The translations under genes were made by a program, and so were the position numbers. Below are positions 15,561-24,599 of a stretch of DNA of 32,576 nt, piece after piece (positions within the stretch are counted from its first letter, which is position 1; each line of letters starts with the position of its first letter). Source of the DNA: Ruminococcus sp. (GTDB taxonomy: Bacteria; Bacillota; Clostridia; Oscillospirales; Ruminococcaceae); contig JAJQGO010000016.1 in NCBI GenBank assembly GCA_021200415.1, positions 1 through 32,576 of the forward strand, given 5' to 3'. The notes below the pieces were generated by a model that saw only the letters and a list, made by a program, of their open reading frames with translations, had not been told where the DNA came from and made no database searches.

Positions 15561-18500
15561 TTACATATTTTTATTAAACGTCTGCCTTATGAGTCCGATT
15601 TTATCGGGAGGATATAATTTCAAAAGCTCATCATAAAGACTGCGTGAAATTTTTAGTGATAATCTTTTTTTGGGGGAAATCATTTTTTTTGCGTCCGTAA
15701 GATAAAAGCAAATTTCAGTAGGTCCGTCATAGCGGCTGCAAAGCCTTGTAAGCTCCGCAGGAACAGCAATATTCGCGGAATCGGTTTTTATGCAGAGCCG
15801 CATATGGTCAGTCATTTTTTCAAACTCGCTTTCCTCAAATATACTTCCGCAGATGAGAGCTGTGCTGTCGTCCTTAATTGAAATTTTTCCGTTTATGATA
15901 AGCATGTTGTCCTCATACAGTCGGGAGGCGCAAACCGAAAACAAATCCGGAAAAACAACAGCTTCAAGCTCTCCGCTTTCGTCCGAAACCGTTATAAAGC
16001 ACATTTTATCGCCCTTTTTTGTAGTATGAAGCTTTTTGCCCTGCATTATGCAAAGCACGCTCACCCTATCTCCGTCACGAAGAATTTTTCTTTCCGTCAG
16101 AGCAGAAATATCTCCGATTTTTTTCGCCTTCATCAGCTCCGCAAGGTACGAATGCTCCGAAAGGGGACTGTCGCTCAGATACATACCGGCCGCATCCTTT
16201 TCCATGCGCAGAAGATACTTTTGCGGATATTCAGGAGCGTAGGGAATCCTGATTTCCATAGAGCTGTCGGCTGCGGAGGAGAGAAGATTCAGCTGACCGT
16301 CAAGCACATCTCTGGAATCCATATTCGCGGAATCAAGAATCCTCTCGAAGCTGTCAAGCATCTGTCTGCGGTTCAGACCAAGCCCGTCAAATGCTCCTGC
16401 CTTTATCATATTTTCAAGAGCCTTTTTGTTCAGCTCCTTTCCGCCGACTCTTTCGCAGAAGCTCTGAAGTCCCGTAAACAATCCGTTTTCGGTGCGTTCC
16501 CTTATGATTTTGTCGGCAAGTCCGCTGCCCATGTTCTTTATCGCCAGCAGTCCGAAGTACATTTTTCCGTCCTTGTAGGCGAACCCTTTCATGCTTTTGT
16601 TTATATCGGGCTGTAAAACATCTATTCCGCTGCCTCTGCACATATTTATATATTCGCTCAGCTTTGAAGTCCACGACATAACGCTTGACATGAGAGCAGC
16701 CATGTAAATTCCCGTGTAATGGCATTTCAGATATGCCGTCTGATATGCCAGATAAGCATATGCCGCCGCATGGGATTTATTGAATGCATAGGAGGCGAAG
16801 CTTACCATCTCATCGAAAATCTCATTAGCCGTTTCGGCGGAAACTTCGTTTGCGACAGCTCCGCTGACGAAGCTTTCGCGTTCCTTCAGCATTACCTCCG
16901 GCTTTTTCTTTGCCATTGCCCTTCGCACAATATCCGCATGGCCGTAGGAATATCCCGCAAGCCTGCGGCAGATTTCCATAACCTGTTCCTGATACACCAT
17001 GCAGCCATATGTTTCGCCAAGAATCTCATTCAGAAGAGGATGCTTATATTTAATCTGCGACGGATTTTTCTTGTTTGCGATATATACGGGAATTGATTTC
17101 ATCGGGCCGGGTCGGTAAAGAGCCAGAACAGCAATCAGATCCTCAAGGCGTTCCGGCTGAAGCTCCATAATGCGCTGTGTCATGCCGTCGCTCTCGAACT
17201 GGAAAACTCCGCAGGTTTCACCCCTTGACAGCATTTCATATACAGCCCTGTCATCTAAGGGAACGGCGTTAATGTCAAAATCCGGCTGAATTTTATGAAT
17301 CTCGTTTACCGCGTCACGTATTATGGTTAAATTTCTCAACCCGAGGAAATCCATTTTGAGAAGTCCCAGCGATTCCAGAATCGTCATGGTGTATTGAGTT
17401 ACGATTGCTCCGTCGTTTCGCTGAAGCGGCACAATATCACTAAGCGGAACAGCCGATATAACAACGCCTGCCGCATGAGTTGAAGCATGGCGTGGCATAC
17501 CCTCAATTTCCATTGCCGTATCAATGAGTCTCCGCACGGACTTGTCCGAACGATAAAGCAAGCTCAGCTCCTCGGATTCCTCAAGCGCCTGCGAAAGGGT
17601 ATTTCTCGGATCTATAAGCTTAGCCGTTTTGTCGCACAGCTGATATGGTATATTCAGAACTCTTCCCACATCACGTATTGCGGCTCGTGCCTTCATTGTA
17701 TCAAAGGCAATTATTTCCGACACCCTGTCCTCACCATATCTGCGCACAACATAATCCTTGACACGCTGTCTGCCCTCAATGCAGAAATCTATATCAAAAT
17801 CAGGCATACTCACACGTTCAGGATTCAGAAATCTCTCAAAAAGGAGATTATATTTTATTGGGTCGATACCGGTTATTCCGATACAGTAGGCACACAGGCT
17901 GCCTGCACCCGAGCCTCTGCCCGGACCTACGGGAATATCATTATCCCTGGCATATTTTATAAAATCCCACACAATGAGGAAATAGTCCGTATATCCCATT
18001 TCCGTAATAACCCTCAGCTCATATTCCATTCGCTCGAGGACGTTTGCGGACGGTTTTTCGCCGTATTTAGCGTACATTCCGTCATAGCACAGTCTGCGGA
18101 AAAAGGATTCGTTATCATCGGTTCCCTCAATTGTGAATTTCGGCAGCTTTATATGCCCGAATTCAAACTCGACATTGCATTCCCCGGCGATTTTTGCCGT
18201 GTTTTCAACAGCCTCTCTGTGACCGCTGAATAAGGCGTACATTTCATCTGCGGATTTCACATAGAATTCGTCAGTCCTGAAGCTCATGCCGTTCGGCTCG
18301 CCGACAGTTTTATTTATCTGAATACACAGGAGGACGTTCTGCATTTCAGCGTCCTTTTTTTCGATGTAGTGGCAGTCGTTTGTGGCTGCAAGGGGAATTC
18401 CCGTTTCCGCGGAGATTCTGAAAAGCTGCGGAAGAATCCTTACTTCCTCGCCTATGCCATGATTCTGAACCTCAATATAGTAGCTGTCCTCGCCGAATAT

Positions 18501-18998
18501 TTCACGATATTTCAGGGCAGCTTCCTTTGCCTTGTCATACTGACCGTTCAAAAGAAGCCTTGGAATTTCACCTGCAAGGCAGCCCGAAAGGCATATAAGC
18601 CCCTCGTGATATTTTTCCAGAAGCTCCGTATCAACTCGGGGCTTGTTGTAGAATCCCTCTATGCTGCCGAGGGAAACAAGCTTGACTAAATTCTGATAGC
18701 CGGTATTATTTCTGCAAAGAAGCACAAGATGATAGGGAGAAGAGTCAATTTTCGGTTCTTTATCAAAACGGCTGCGGGGCGAAACATATACCTCGCAGCC
18801 GATAATTGGCTTTATGCCCGCCTTTTTTGCGGAGGTCCAGAATTCCACTGCTCCGTACATAACTCCGTGGTCGGTAATGGCAACAGCCGTCTGCCCAAGC
18901 TCCTTGACTCGGCTCATGAGCTTTTCGATTCTGCACGCTCCGTCAAGGAGGCTGTATTCAGTATGCAAATGCAGATTAACAAAGCTGTCAGCTTTCAT
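15561..18998 (-). CDS. dnaE: DNA polymerase III alpha subunit (DnaE)
   Basis: A full-length replicative polymerase of about 1145 residues. The N-terminal PHP domain has LHLHTEYSLLDGA, ITDHGVMYG and NDCHYI. The polymerase core has GPGRGSGAGSLCAY, the catalytic PDFDIDFCIEGRQ, the DFLGLRNLTI block and LYRPGPM. The C-terminal OB-fold reads KGDKMCFITVSDESGELEAV. The start at 18998 has GGAGGT ten bases upstream and overlaps the end of whiA by 11 bases, so expression is coupled. All PHP metal-binding blocks I can see are present, so this domain may keep nuclease activity. Confidence 0.96.
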   Translation of the reverse strand: MKADSFVNLHLHTEYSLLDGACRIEKLMSRVKELGQTAVAITDHGVMYGAVEFWTSAKKAGIKPIIGCEVYVSPRSRFDKEPKIDSSPYHLVLLCRNNTGYQNLVKLVSLGSIEGFYNKPRVDTELLEKYHEGLICLSGCLAGEIPRLLLNGQYDKAKEAALKYREIFGEDSYYIEVQNHGIGEEVRILPQLFRISAETGIPLAATNDCHYIEKKDAEMQNVLLCIQINKTVGEPNGMSFRTDEFYVKSADEMYALFSGHREAVENTAKIAGECNVEFEFGHIKLPKFTIEGTDDNESFFRRLCYDGMYAKYGEKPSANVLERMEYELRVITEMGYTDYFLIVWDFIKYARDNDIPVGPGRGSGAGSLCAYCIGITGIDPIKYNLLFERFLNPERVSMPDFDIDFCIEGRQRVKDYVVRRYGEDRVSEIIAFDTMKARAAIRDVGRVLNIPYQLCDKTAKLIDPRNTLSQALEESEELSLLYRSDKSVRRLIDTAMEIEGMPRHASTHAAGVVISAVPLSDIVPLQRNDGAIVTQYTMTILESLGLLKMDFLGLRNLTIIRDAVNEIHKIQPDFDINAVPLDDRAVYEMLSRGETCGVFQFESDGMTQRIMELQPERLEDLIAVLALYRPGPMKSIPVYIANKKNPSQIKYKHPLLNEILGETYGCMVYQEQVMEICRRLAGYSYGHADIVRRAMAKKKPEVMLKERESFVSGAVANEVSAETANEIFDEMVSFASYAFNKSHAAAYAYLAYQTAYLKCHYTGIYMAALMSSVMSWTSKLSEYINMCRGSGIDVLQPDINKSMKGFAYKDGKMYFGLLAIKNMGSGLADKIIRERTENGLFTGLQSFCERVGGKELNKKALENMIKAGAFDGLGLNRRQMLDSFERILDSANMDSRDVLDGQLNLLSSAADSSMEIRIPYAPEYPQKYLLRMEKDAAGMYLSDSPLSEHSYLAELMKAKKIGDISALTERKILRDGDRVSVLCIMQGKKLHTTKKGDKMCFITVSDESGELEAVVFPDLFSVCASRLYEDNMLIINGKISIKDDSTALICGSIFEESEFEKMTDHMRLCIKTDSANIAVPAELTRLCSRYDGPTEICFYLTDAKKMISPKKRLSLKISRSLYDELLKLYPPDKIGLIRQTFNKNM

Positions 18999-19914
18999 TT
19001 TTATCCGCACCTCCGGTACGTATTTCATCCGCCATTTTCGCAAGCCTTTTGAAACGGTGATTGACCCCCGAACGGCTTATGGGGTTTTCAAGGGAATCTC
19101 CGATTTCCTTGAGGCTCATGTCTGTATTGGCAAGTCTTATTTCTGCAATTTCCCGAAGCTCGTCCGGAAGATTTTCAATTCCCACATTCCTGTCGATGAG
19201 CTGTATATCCTCTATCTGGCGTATGGCTGCGTTTACAACCTTGTCTATGTTGGCAGTGTCGCAGTTGGCAATGCGGTTCGCCTTGTTGCGGACGTCCTTG
19301 TATATTTTCACGTTCATAAGCTCCAAAGTACACTGCTGCGCCCCGATAAAGGTCAGTGTATCCTCAATTGATTCGCTTTCCTTTATGTAGACAACGAACT
19401 GCCCTCTCCGTGACGCGATTTTCGCGTTTACTCCAATATCCCCCAGAAGCGTCAGAAGCTCCTCCGCCAGATGTCTTTCGGGGACGGTGAATTCCAGATG
19501 ATACTCCTTTGACGGATTGTTGACGCTTCCGCAGGCAAGAAAAACTCCCGCCGCAAAAACGCCAAGACTATTATTCACGATAATCTCGGAATCTATTCCT
19601 CTTTCCGCAGCGGATATTCTGTATTTCCCGAGGATTTTTTTCACGGCGTCCCTGTCGTCTATATCAAAGGAATACAGCTCAGCTCCGTTTTTTCGGGTGC
19701 TTGTGTGAGCCTTAACCTGCACGGATTTTCCGAAAACATCGTAAATCAAAAGCTTAAACATATCAGCTGAAATTTTGCTTTCGGTCTGAAAGCAGATTTT
19801 TTCGTGACTGAGAGTGCGGCTGAACAGCAGCATTCCGTAAAGGCACGCAAACCGTTTATCCTTATCGTTTACAGAAGATGATATTTCTCTCCTGACATCA
19901 TTTGAAAAAGAAAT
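18988..19914 (-). CDS. whiA: WhiA, DNA-binding protein, likely ATT start
   Basis: WhiA affects cell division and chromosome segregation in Firmicutes. The sequence has the degenerate homing-endonuclease-like domain (FAAGVFLACGSVNNPSKEYH) and the C-terminal helix-turn-helix region (RVGI-type block NVGIENLPDELREIAEIRLA then SLKEIGDSLENPISRSGVNH). The first ATG, at 19833, would lose 27 conserved residues. The frame is open upstream and gives ISFSNDVRREI, the family's usual MSFSxxVKxEL start, with ATT in the Met position at 19914. A strong GGGAGGG (19921-19927) lies six bases before it. There is no in-frame ATG, GTG or TTG near that site. The result, 308 residues, matches family length. ATT initiation is known but rare. 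Confidence 0.9.
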   Translation of the reverse strand: MSFSNDVRREISSSVNDKDKRFACLYGMLLFSRTLSHEKICFQTESKISADMFKLLIYDVFGKSVQVKAHTSTRKNGAELYSFDIDDRDAVKKILGKYRISAAERGIDSEIIVNNSLGVFAAGVFLACGSVNNPSKEYHLEFTVPERHLAEELLTLLGDIGVNAKIASRRGQFVVYIKESESIEDTLTFIGAQQCTLELMNVKIYKDVRNKANRIANCDTANIDKVVNAAIRQIEDIQLIDRNVGIENLPDELREIAEIRLANTDMSLKEIGDSLENPISRSGVNHRFKRLAKMADEIRTGGADKNES

Positions 19915-19928
19915 AACAAGCCCTCCCG

Positions 19929-20801
19929 TCAGAATTTTTTATCCTTCGCCATATCACGGTGGAATTTCTGCACCTTGTAATCCTTTCCCACGAGATATTC
20001 AGCCATCAGCTCCGCAAAGGTTATGGAACGGTGCTTGCCTCCTGTGCAGCCGAAGGCGATAACAAGCTGACTTTTGCCCTCGCTGATATAAAGGGGTATG
20101 AGGAAATCTATGAGATCACGCAGCTTATCAAAAAGCTGACGTGACTGATCGAAGCTCATGACATAATCGCGGACGCATTCGTCACAGCCCGTGTGATTGC
20201 GGAGATTCTCGATGTAGTAGGGATTGGGCAGGCATCTCACATCGAAAACAAGGTCTGATTCCGTAGAAACGCCGTATTTAAAGCCGAAGGACATGACCTT
20301 TATGGACATGGAGTCCGAACGTCTCTGAAGAAACAGCTCACGTATCTGCTCCTTAAGCTGATTTGCCGACAGATTTGAGGTTTCGATGTAATAATCGGCA
20401 ATTTCCCTGAGCTGCGAAAGCTGCTCCCATTCATAGCTGATTGCCTGATGAAGATTGCCGTTGAACATTTCGTCAAGAGGGTGCTTGCGGCGAGTTTCCT
20501 TGTACCGCTTGATAAGCACCTCACTGTTCGCCTCAATGTAGAGAATTTTCACCTCAATATCCTTGTCACCTTTGAGCAGCTGCCATGAATGATAAATTTC
20601 CGCAAACATATCTCCCGAGCGTATATCCAAAGCCATAGCGACCTTGTCAAGACCGTTTTCCGAACGGCAGCAAAGATCAACAAAACGCGGAATAAGCTCC
20701 GGCGGAAGATTATCAATGCAGTAATAGCCTATATCTTCCATCACGTCCATAACGCAGGACTTACCGGAGCCTGACATTCCGGTTACAATCAACAGCTGCA
20801 T
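19929..20801 (-). CDS. rapZ: RapZ family nucleotide-binding protein
   Basis: RapZ/YvcJ proteins bind nucleotides and in Gram-negative bacteria control amino-sugar synthesis through small RNAs; in Firmicutes the role is less clear. The N-terminus has the Walker A GMSGSGKS (residues 8-15) and the YCIDNLPPELIP block; the C-terminus has FDVRCLPNPYY and IAFGCTGGKHRS. About 290 residues, as expected. The start at 20801 has GGGAGG upstream, and the longer frame lacks similarity. It sits between murB and whiA. The YvcK/GlmR-type gene that usually lies between rapZ and whiA is missing here. Confidence 0.94.
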   Translation of the reverse strand: MQLLIVTGMSGSGKSCVMDVMEDIGYYCIDNLPPELIPRFVDLCCRSENGLDKVAMALDIRSGDMFAEIYHSWQLLKGDKDIEVKILYIEANSEVLIKRYKETRRKHPLDEMFNGNLHQAISYEWEQLSQLREIADYYIETSNLSANQLKEQIRELFLQRRSDSMSIKVMSFGFKYGVSTESDLVFDVRCLPNPYYIENLRNHTGCDECVRDYVMSFDQSRQLFDKLRDLIDFLIPLYISEGKSQLVIAFGCTGGKHRSITFAELMAEYLVGKDYKVQKFHRDMAKDKKF

Positions 20802-20857
20802 AAAACCTCCCTGAGCCGATTTGCGGCTGCCGCTGTTCCGGTCGCGGCGAACCAATA

Positions 20858-21763
20858 TTATTTAAGGATAACAGGCTCTAATTCAAGCAGGTATCCCGTT
20901 TTATCAAAAACAATTTGTTTAACCCTTCCGCACAGCTCCAGAACGTCGCTGCACGTAGCATAGCCCTTATTTACAATAAATCCGCTGTGCTTTTCGCTTA
21001 CCATAGCTCCGCCGCAGGTCATGCCCTTGAGTCCGCACTGCTCGATGAGGAGAGATGCGTAGCTGCCCTTGGGCCGCTTGAATGTACTTCCCGCGCTGGG
21101 CAAATCAAGAGGCTGCCTGGAGCTTCTTTTGCGCATACACTCATTCATTGCCGATTTAATTTCGCTGCTATCTCCGCAGGCAAGGCTGAATGTAACAGAT
21201 GTAATAACGGCGTTCATTTCGGAAAAAACGCTGTGCCGATAGGAAAGCTTCATCTCGTCCCTGCCGATGGTGTGAGGCTTGCCGCATCTGTCGAGATATT
21301 CTGCGGAAACGACAATATCCGACATTTCGCTCCCGTATGCTCCCGCATTCATGTACAGTGCGCCTCCGACAGTTCCGGGGATTCCGAAAAGATTTTCCAT
21401 CCCTGTCAGGGAATTTTGCTGCGCATGGACGCAGACTGCCGAAAGAAGCGCCCCTGCCTCGCATTTAAGCGTATTTCCGCTGTGTTCGATTGCGGCAAAG
21501 CTGCCGCCGAAGAGGAGAACTACGCCGTCGAAGCCTTCGTCCGGCACGAGGATATTGCTGCCTCTGCCTATTACTCCGTATTTTATATTGCTGCCGTTGA
21601 GAAATTCAATAAGCTGTGAGGCGGATTCCGCGCTGTTTATGCTTATCAGCGCACTGCACGGACCGCCAAATTTAAAGGTTGTGTATCCGCTCAATGAGCA
21701 GTCCGGCGTTATACGGCAGCCAAGCTTGTCACATAGCTGTGTTAATTCGTTAATGTAAGACAT
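20858..21763 (-). CDS. murB: UDP-N-acetylenolpyruvoylglucosamine reductase (MurB)
   Basis: MurB reduces UDP-GlcNAc-enolpyruvate to UDP-MurNAc in peptidoglycan synthesis using FAD and NADPH. The FAD-binding blocks TTFKFGGPCSALI, VIGRGSNILV and NLFGIPGTVGGALYMNAGAY are intact, as are AGSTFKRPKGSYAS with the catalytic serine and the C-terminal KHSGFIVNKGYAT. About 301 residues. A GGGGGT five bases upstream favours the ATG at 21763 over the one at 21775, which overlaps the hprK stop by one base. Either way it is translationally close to hprK. Confidence 0.95.
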   Translation of the reverse strand: MSYINELTQLCDKLGCRITPDCSLSGYTTFKFGGPCSALISINSAESASQLIEFLNGSNIKYGVIGRGSNILVPDEGFDGVVLLFGGSFAAIEHSGNTLKCEAGALLSAVCVHAQQNSLTGMENLFGIPGTVGGALYMNAGAYGSEMSDIVVSAEYLDRCGKPHTIGRDEMKLSYRHSVFSEMNAVITSVTFSLACGDSSEIKSAMNECMRKRSSRQPLDLPSAGSTFKRPKGSYASLLIEQCGLKGMTCGGAMVSEKHSGFIVNKGYATCSDVLELCGRVKQIVFDKTGYLLELEPVILK

Positions 21764-21774
21764 GGTGACCCCCA

Positions 21775-22734
21775 TCAGAAAGTATCGTAGCTTTTTATGA
21801 TTTCCTTTGCGTCTGATTCCATTCCAAGTTGGGAAAGAAGCTCCTGAGCCGCATTGTAGCCCATTTTTTTCTGCCTGTTGTTCATTGCGGCAACCTCAAG
21901 TATAACAGCTAAATTACGTCCGGGCTTTACAGGAATAGTCAAAAGGGGAATTTTAACTCCCAGCAGCGAAACGTACTCAGTGTCAACGCCCATTCTGTCG
22001 TAAACCTTTTCGGAATTCCACTGCTCAAGCTCAACAACGAGGTCGATTTTCTCTGTCATTTTAACTGCTCCGATACCGAAAAGTCTGCGCGCGTTGATTA
22101 TGCCGATGCCTCTTAGCTCAAGGAAGTGGCGGATGTTATCGGGGGAGCTGCCCACAAGGCTGATATTTGAAACCTTTCTGATTTCAACTGCGTCGTCCGC
22201 AACAAGACGATGACCTCTCTTGACAAGCTCGATAGCCGTTTCGCTTTTGCCTACGCCGCTTTCGCCCGTAATGAATACGCCTTCGCCATAGATTTCAATA
22301 AGTACGCCGTGACGTGTAATTCTCGGCGCGAGATTAAGGTTCAGGAAAGCGATAAGTCCCGACATAAAGTTGGAGGTGCTTTCCTTGCTCCTCAGCAGCG
22401 GAACCTCATACTGCTTTGCAAGCTCAAGCATTTCCGCAAAATAGGGAAGCTCCCTTGTGATAATGAGGGCAGGCAGGTGCTTGGAAAAGAGCATATCCAG
22501 TCTTTCCAGCCTTGTTTTCTCATCAATTGTCGAAAGGTAAGCAAACTCCATTTTTCCGATTATCTGTATTCTTTCGGGGTTAAAATATTCATAGAATCCC
22601 ATAAGCTGAAGCCCCGGTCTGTTCACATCGTTTTCCTCAATCATGAGTTCATTTGCGTCCTTGTGAATATAGATTGTTTCAAGCTTGAATTCGTCGATTA
22701 CCTTTTGAAGGGATACCTTGAATTTTTCTGCCAT
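21775..22734 (-). CDS. hprK: HPr kinase/phosphorylase
   Basis: HprK phosphorylates and dephosphorylates Ser46 of HPr, the switch for carbon catabolite control in Firmicutes. It has the Walker A GESGVGKS (residues 157-164), H142 in ITRHGVL, VADDAVEI, and the family signature RGIGIINARRLFG. About 319 residues. The start at 22734 has GGAG upstream; the longer frame has no conserved residues. Together with ptsI upstream in the window it indicates a working PTS and CcpA-type control in this organism. Confidence 0.96.
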   Translation of the reverse strand: MAEKFKVSLQKVIDEFKLETIYIHKDANELMIEENDVNRPGLQLMGFYEYFNPERIQIIGKMEFAYLSTIDEKTRLERLDMLFSKHLPALIITRELPYFAEMLELAKQYEVPLLRSKESTSNFMSGLIAFLNLNLAPRITRHGVLIEIYGEGVFITGESGVGKSETAIELVKRGHRLVADDAVEIRKVSNISLVGSSPDNIRHFLELRGIGIINARRLFGIGAVKMTEKIDLVVELEQWNSEKVYDRMGVDTEYVSLLGVKIPLLTIPVKPGRNLAVILEVAAMNNRQKKMGYNAAQELLSQLGMESDAKEIIKSYDTF

Positions 22735-22791
22735 AATATTCTCCATTTCTCCGAATAGTGTCGGTTTGTGTTCCGGCATAAATGCCATATT

Positions 22792-23985
22792 TTATCCGAT
22801 AATGAATGAGCTGTATCCAAGATCGGAAATTGCGTCCTTTGCCTGTAAAAGTGAGTTCTCGTCGGTATTATCTCCCGACAGGCGGACTATTACGTTATAA
22901 TCCGAGAGCTTATCCTGAACAAGATCCATCGCCTTGACAGCGTTTTCCGAAGGCGTTCCTGCAAATTCATACAGCGTTGTATCCGTTGTAATTCCGCTGT
23001 CGAGAACGTCAAAATCAATGTCGAGTACGAGTGTGCTGACGTCAAGGAGCATAGGCTGAATAACGTCGTCATATCCCATAATCAGATCCTCAGCTGAAAC
23101 CTCAAGGAACATAGCCGAGCCGCTGTTAGTCGTGCTGCTGTAGAGCTGATTTACGACTAAGGTCAGGGCAGTGTAAAAATCCTCGCTGTCGGTATCGAAG
23201 CCGAGAAGCTCAATATCGCTTTCCCTGAAGGGAGGGAACACTGCGTCACAGCATATAATTTTATCGAAATCCGCCGCCGCAACCTCGCCTGCAATTGAAT
23301 TGAGATAGGTCTGCGTCAGCTCCGAGAACGGGGAAGCCCAAGGCTTGCCGCCGCTTGCGGAATCGTTGTCCAGCCAGTTTGAGCCGTCGGAGGCGATTTT
23401 GTAGCTTGCGTCAGGGTATGTCTGCGGAAGAAGATTATCACGGAGCAGACTAAGCTCAGCAACGGGGGTGAAGCCCTCCGCCCTGATTGCGGACACTATC
23501 TCATCAAGCGTCAGCTCGGACTGAACAGCTCCGCACGCCTGCGCTTCATATATCTGACTTGCGTAATAGATTTCGCCGCCGCTAATCTTCAGCGGAACAG
23601 ATACATACTCTATGCCCTCGCTGTCGGAGATATTCCTCAGAGCCGCTGTAAGTCTGCTCAAATCGGTCATATCGGATACCGAGAGTGAAGCTCCGCAGAA
23701 ATCCTCCGCGCTGACAGCGTCCACAGCTGATGCCTCGTCGGAAAGTGTTCCGCTTAAATCGGCAGTTTCGCTTATGGATGTGCTTTCCGTATCAGAGGAG
23801 TCGCTGTCGCCTGTTTTTTTGGAATAGTTTATAATAGGTTCAGCCACGCTGTATCCCAGAAAACCGATTCCTCCCAGAAGCAGCAGAGTCAGCGCTGCGG
23901 AAAGTATTTTTCCGGCAGTGCTTTTTCCGTAATAATTTTTTTCTTTTGTTTTGTATATTTTCCTTCCTTTGTTTTTGAATTTCAT
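22792..23985 (-). CDS. Membrane-anchored putative glycoside hydrolase-like protein
   Basis: The 397-residue protein has a basic N-terminus, one membrane helix (about residues 27-47), an S/T/D/E-rich linker, then a domain resembling the TIM-barrel putative glycoside hydrolase family DUF4015. The resembling blocks are GFTPVAELSLLRDN, YKIASDGSNWLDND, WASPFSELTQTYLN and DFDKIICCDAVFPPF, which follow that family's order, although the usual FDYVRFP-type motif is changed. It probably faces the outside and may act on cell-wall or surface glycans; activity is not shown. GGAGAG precedes the ATG. It lies between the Rnf-like trio and hprK in the same direction. Confidence 0.6.
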   Translation of the reverse strand: MKFKNKGRKIYKTKEKNYYGKSTAGKILSAALTLLLLGGIGFLGYSVAEPIINYSKKTGDSDSSDTESTSISETADLSGTLSDEASAVDAVSAEDFCGASLSVSDMTDLSRLTAALRNISDSEGIEYVSVPLKISGGEIYYASQIYEAQACGAVQSELTLDEIVSAIRAEGFTPVAELSLLRDNLLPQTYPDASYKIASDGSNWLDNDSASGGKPWASPFSELTQTYLNSIAGEVAAADFDKIICCDAVFPPFRESDIELLGFDTDSEDFYTALTLVVNQLYSSTTNSGSAMFLEVSAEDLIMGYDDVIQPMLLDVSTLVLDIDFDVLDSGITTDTTLYEFAGTPSENAVKAMDLVQDKLSDYNVIVRLSGDNTDENSLLQAKDAISDLGYSSFIIG

Positions 23986-24026
23986 TTAAATTCTCTCCTA
24001 AAATATTAAGCTGCGTTCTCTTCTAT

Positions 24027-24599
24027 CTATTTTAATGAGTAAACAGCCATAGAAATAATACCCAAATAAATCAGCATCGCAGGAAACCCTCTGAATGAGG
24101 AAGGCACCTTTGATGAGTTCAGCCTGCCGTATGCCGCAGTCAGAATAAGCGCGGCAATAACAAAGCCTATTCCCGCTTCAAAGCCGCGGGAGAGATAATC
24201 TGTTAAGCTGAAGGATTCCTCAGCGAGAAGGTCATCGCTGATTATGGTAAATAATGTTCCCATAACGGCACAGTTAAATGCCGAAACGTGAATGTATTTT
24301 TTGAATTTATCAAAAGCATTTCTGCTGATGAAATACATTGCAGTGAGCAGCAGCACATATAGGATTCCGACAGCGAGAGTGTAAAAGAACAGGGTAAAAT
24401 CGCTGTATTTCTGCCCCGTAAGATGATTTACGGCATAGGCTGCCGCCGAACCGACAGTTGTAAAAACAGTTATAACTGCCGCCGTCCCGATGAGATTTCT
24501 GCGGCTGCCTGCCGCGATAAACAGCGTGCTTGTTCCGAGAGCCTGCATTAAAATCAGATTTGAGGCAAGCAGGGCAATCAGCTCGTTAATCAGAAACAT
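24027..24599 (-). CDS. rnfA: RnfA/RsxA-like membrane subunit with altered iron-sulfur site
   Basis: About 190 residues and six membrane helices. Similarity to RnfA/RsxA is clear from the start (ASNLILMQALG), FNCAVMG in the second half and KVPSSFRGFPAM near the end. RnfA and RnfE together hold a [2Fe-2S] cluster in the membrane through cysteines, one in each half of each protein. Here the second-half cysteine is kept (C110), but the first, in the family motif LGLCPF, is serine (LGTS, S24). The start at 24599, within the end of rnfE and preceded by AGGTGAGG, gives the family N-terminus. It follows rnfE and ends the trio. Confidence 0.75.
   Translation of the reverse strand: MFLINELIALLASNLILMQALGTSTLFIAAGSRRNLIGTAAVITVFTTVGSAAAYAVNHLTGQKYSDFTLFFYTLAVGILYVLLLTAMYFISRNAFDKFKKYIHVSAFNCAVMGTLFTIISDDLLAEESFSLTDYLSRGFEAGIGFVIAALILTAAYGRLNSSKVPSSFRGFPAMLIYLGIISMAVYSLK

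Noticed and set aside
16026..16616. Plus-strand open frame of 196 codons
   Set aside because: Antisense to dnaE with no start signal or recognisable protein motif.
17487..18233. Long plus-strand open frame of 248 codons
   Set aside because: It lies fully inside dnaE on the opposite strand, has no ribosome binding site or family likeness, and dnaE is certain.
19061..19390. Plus-strand open frame opposite whiA
   Set aside because: Shadow frame of whiA; no signals for translation.
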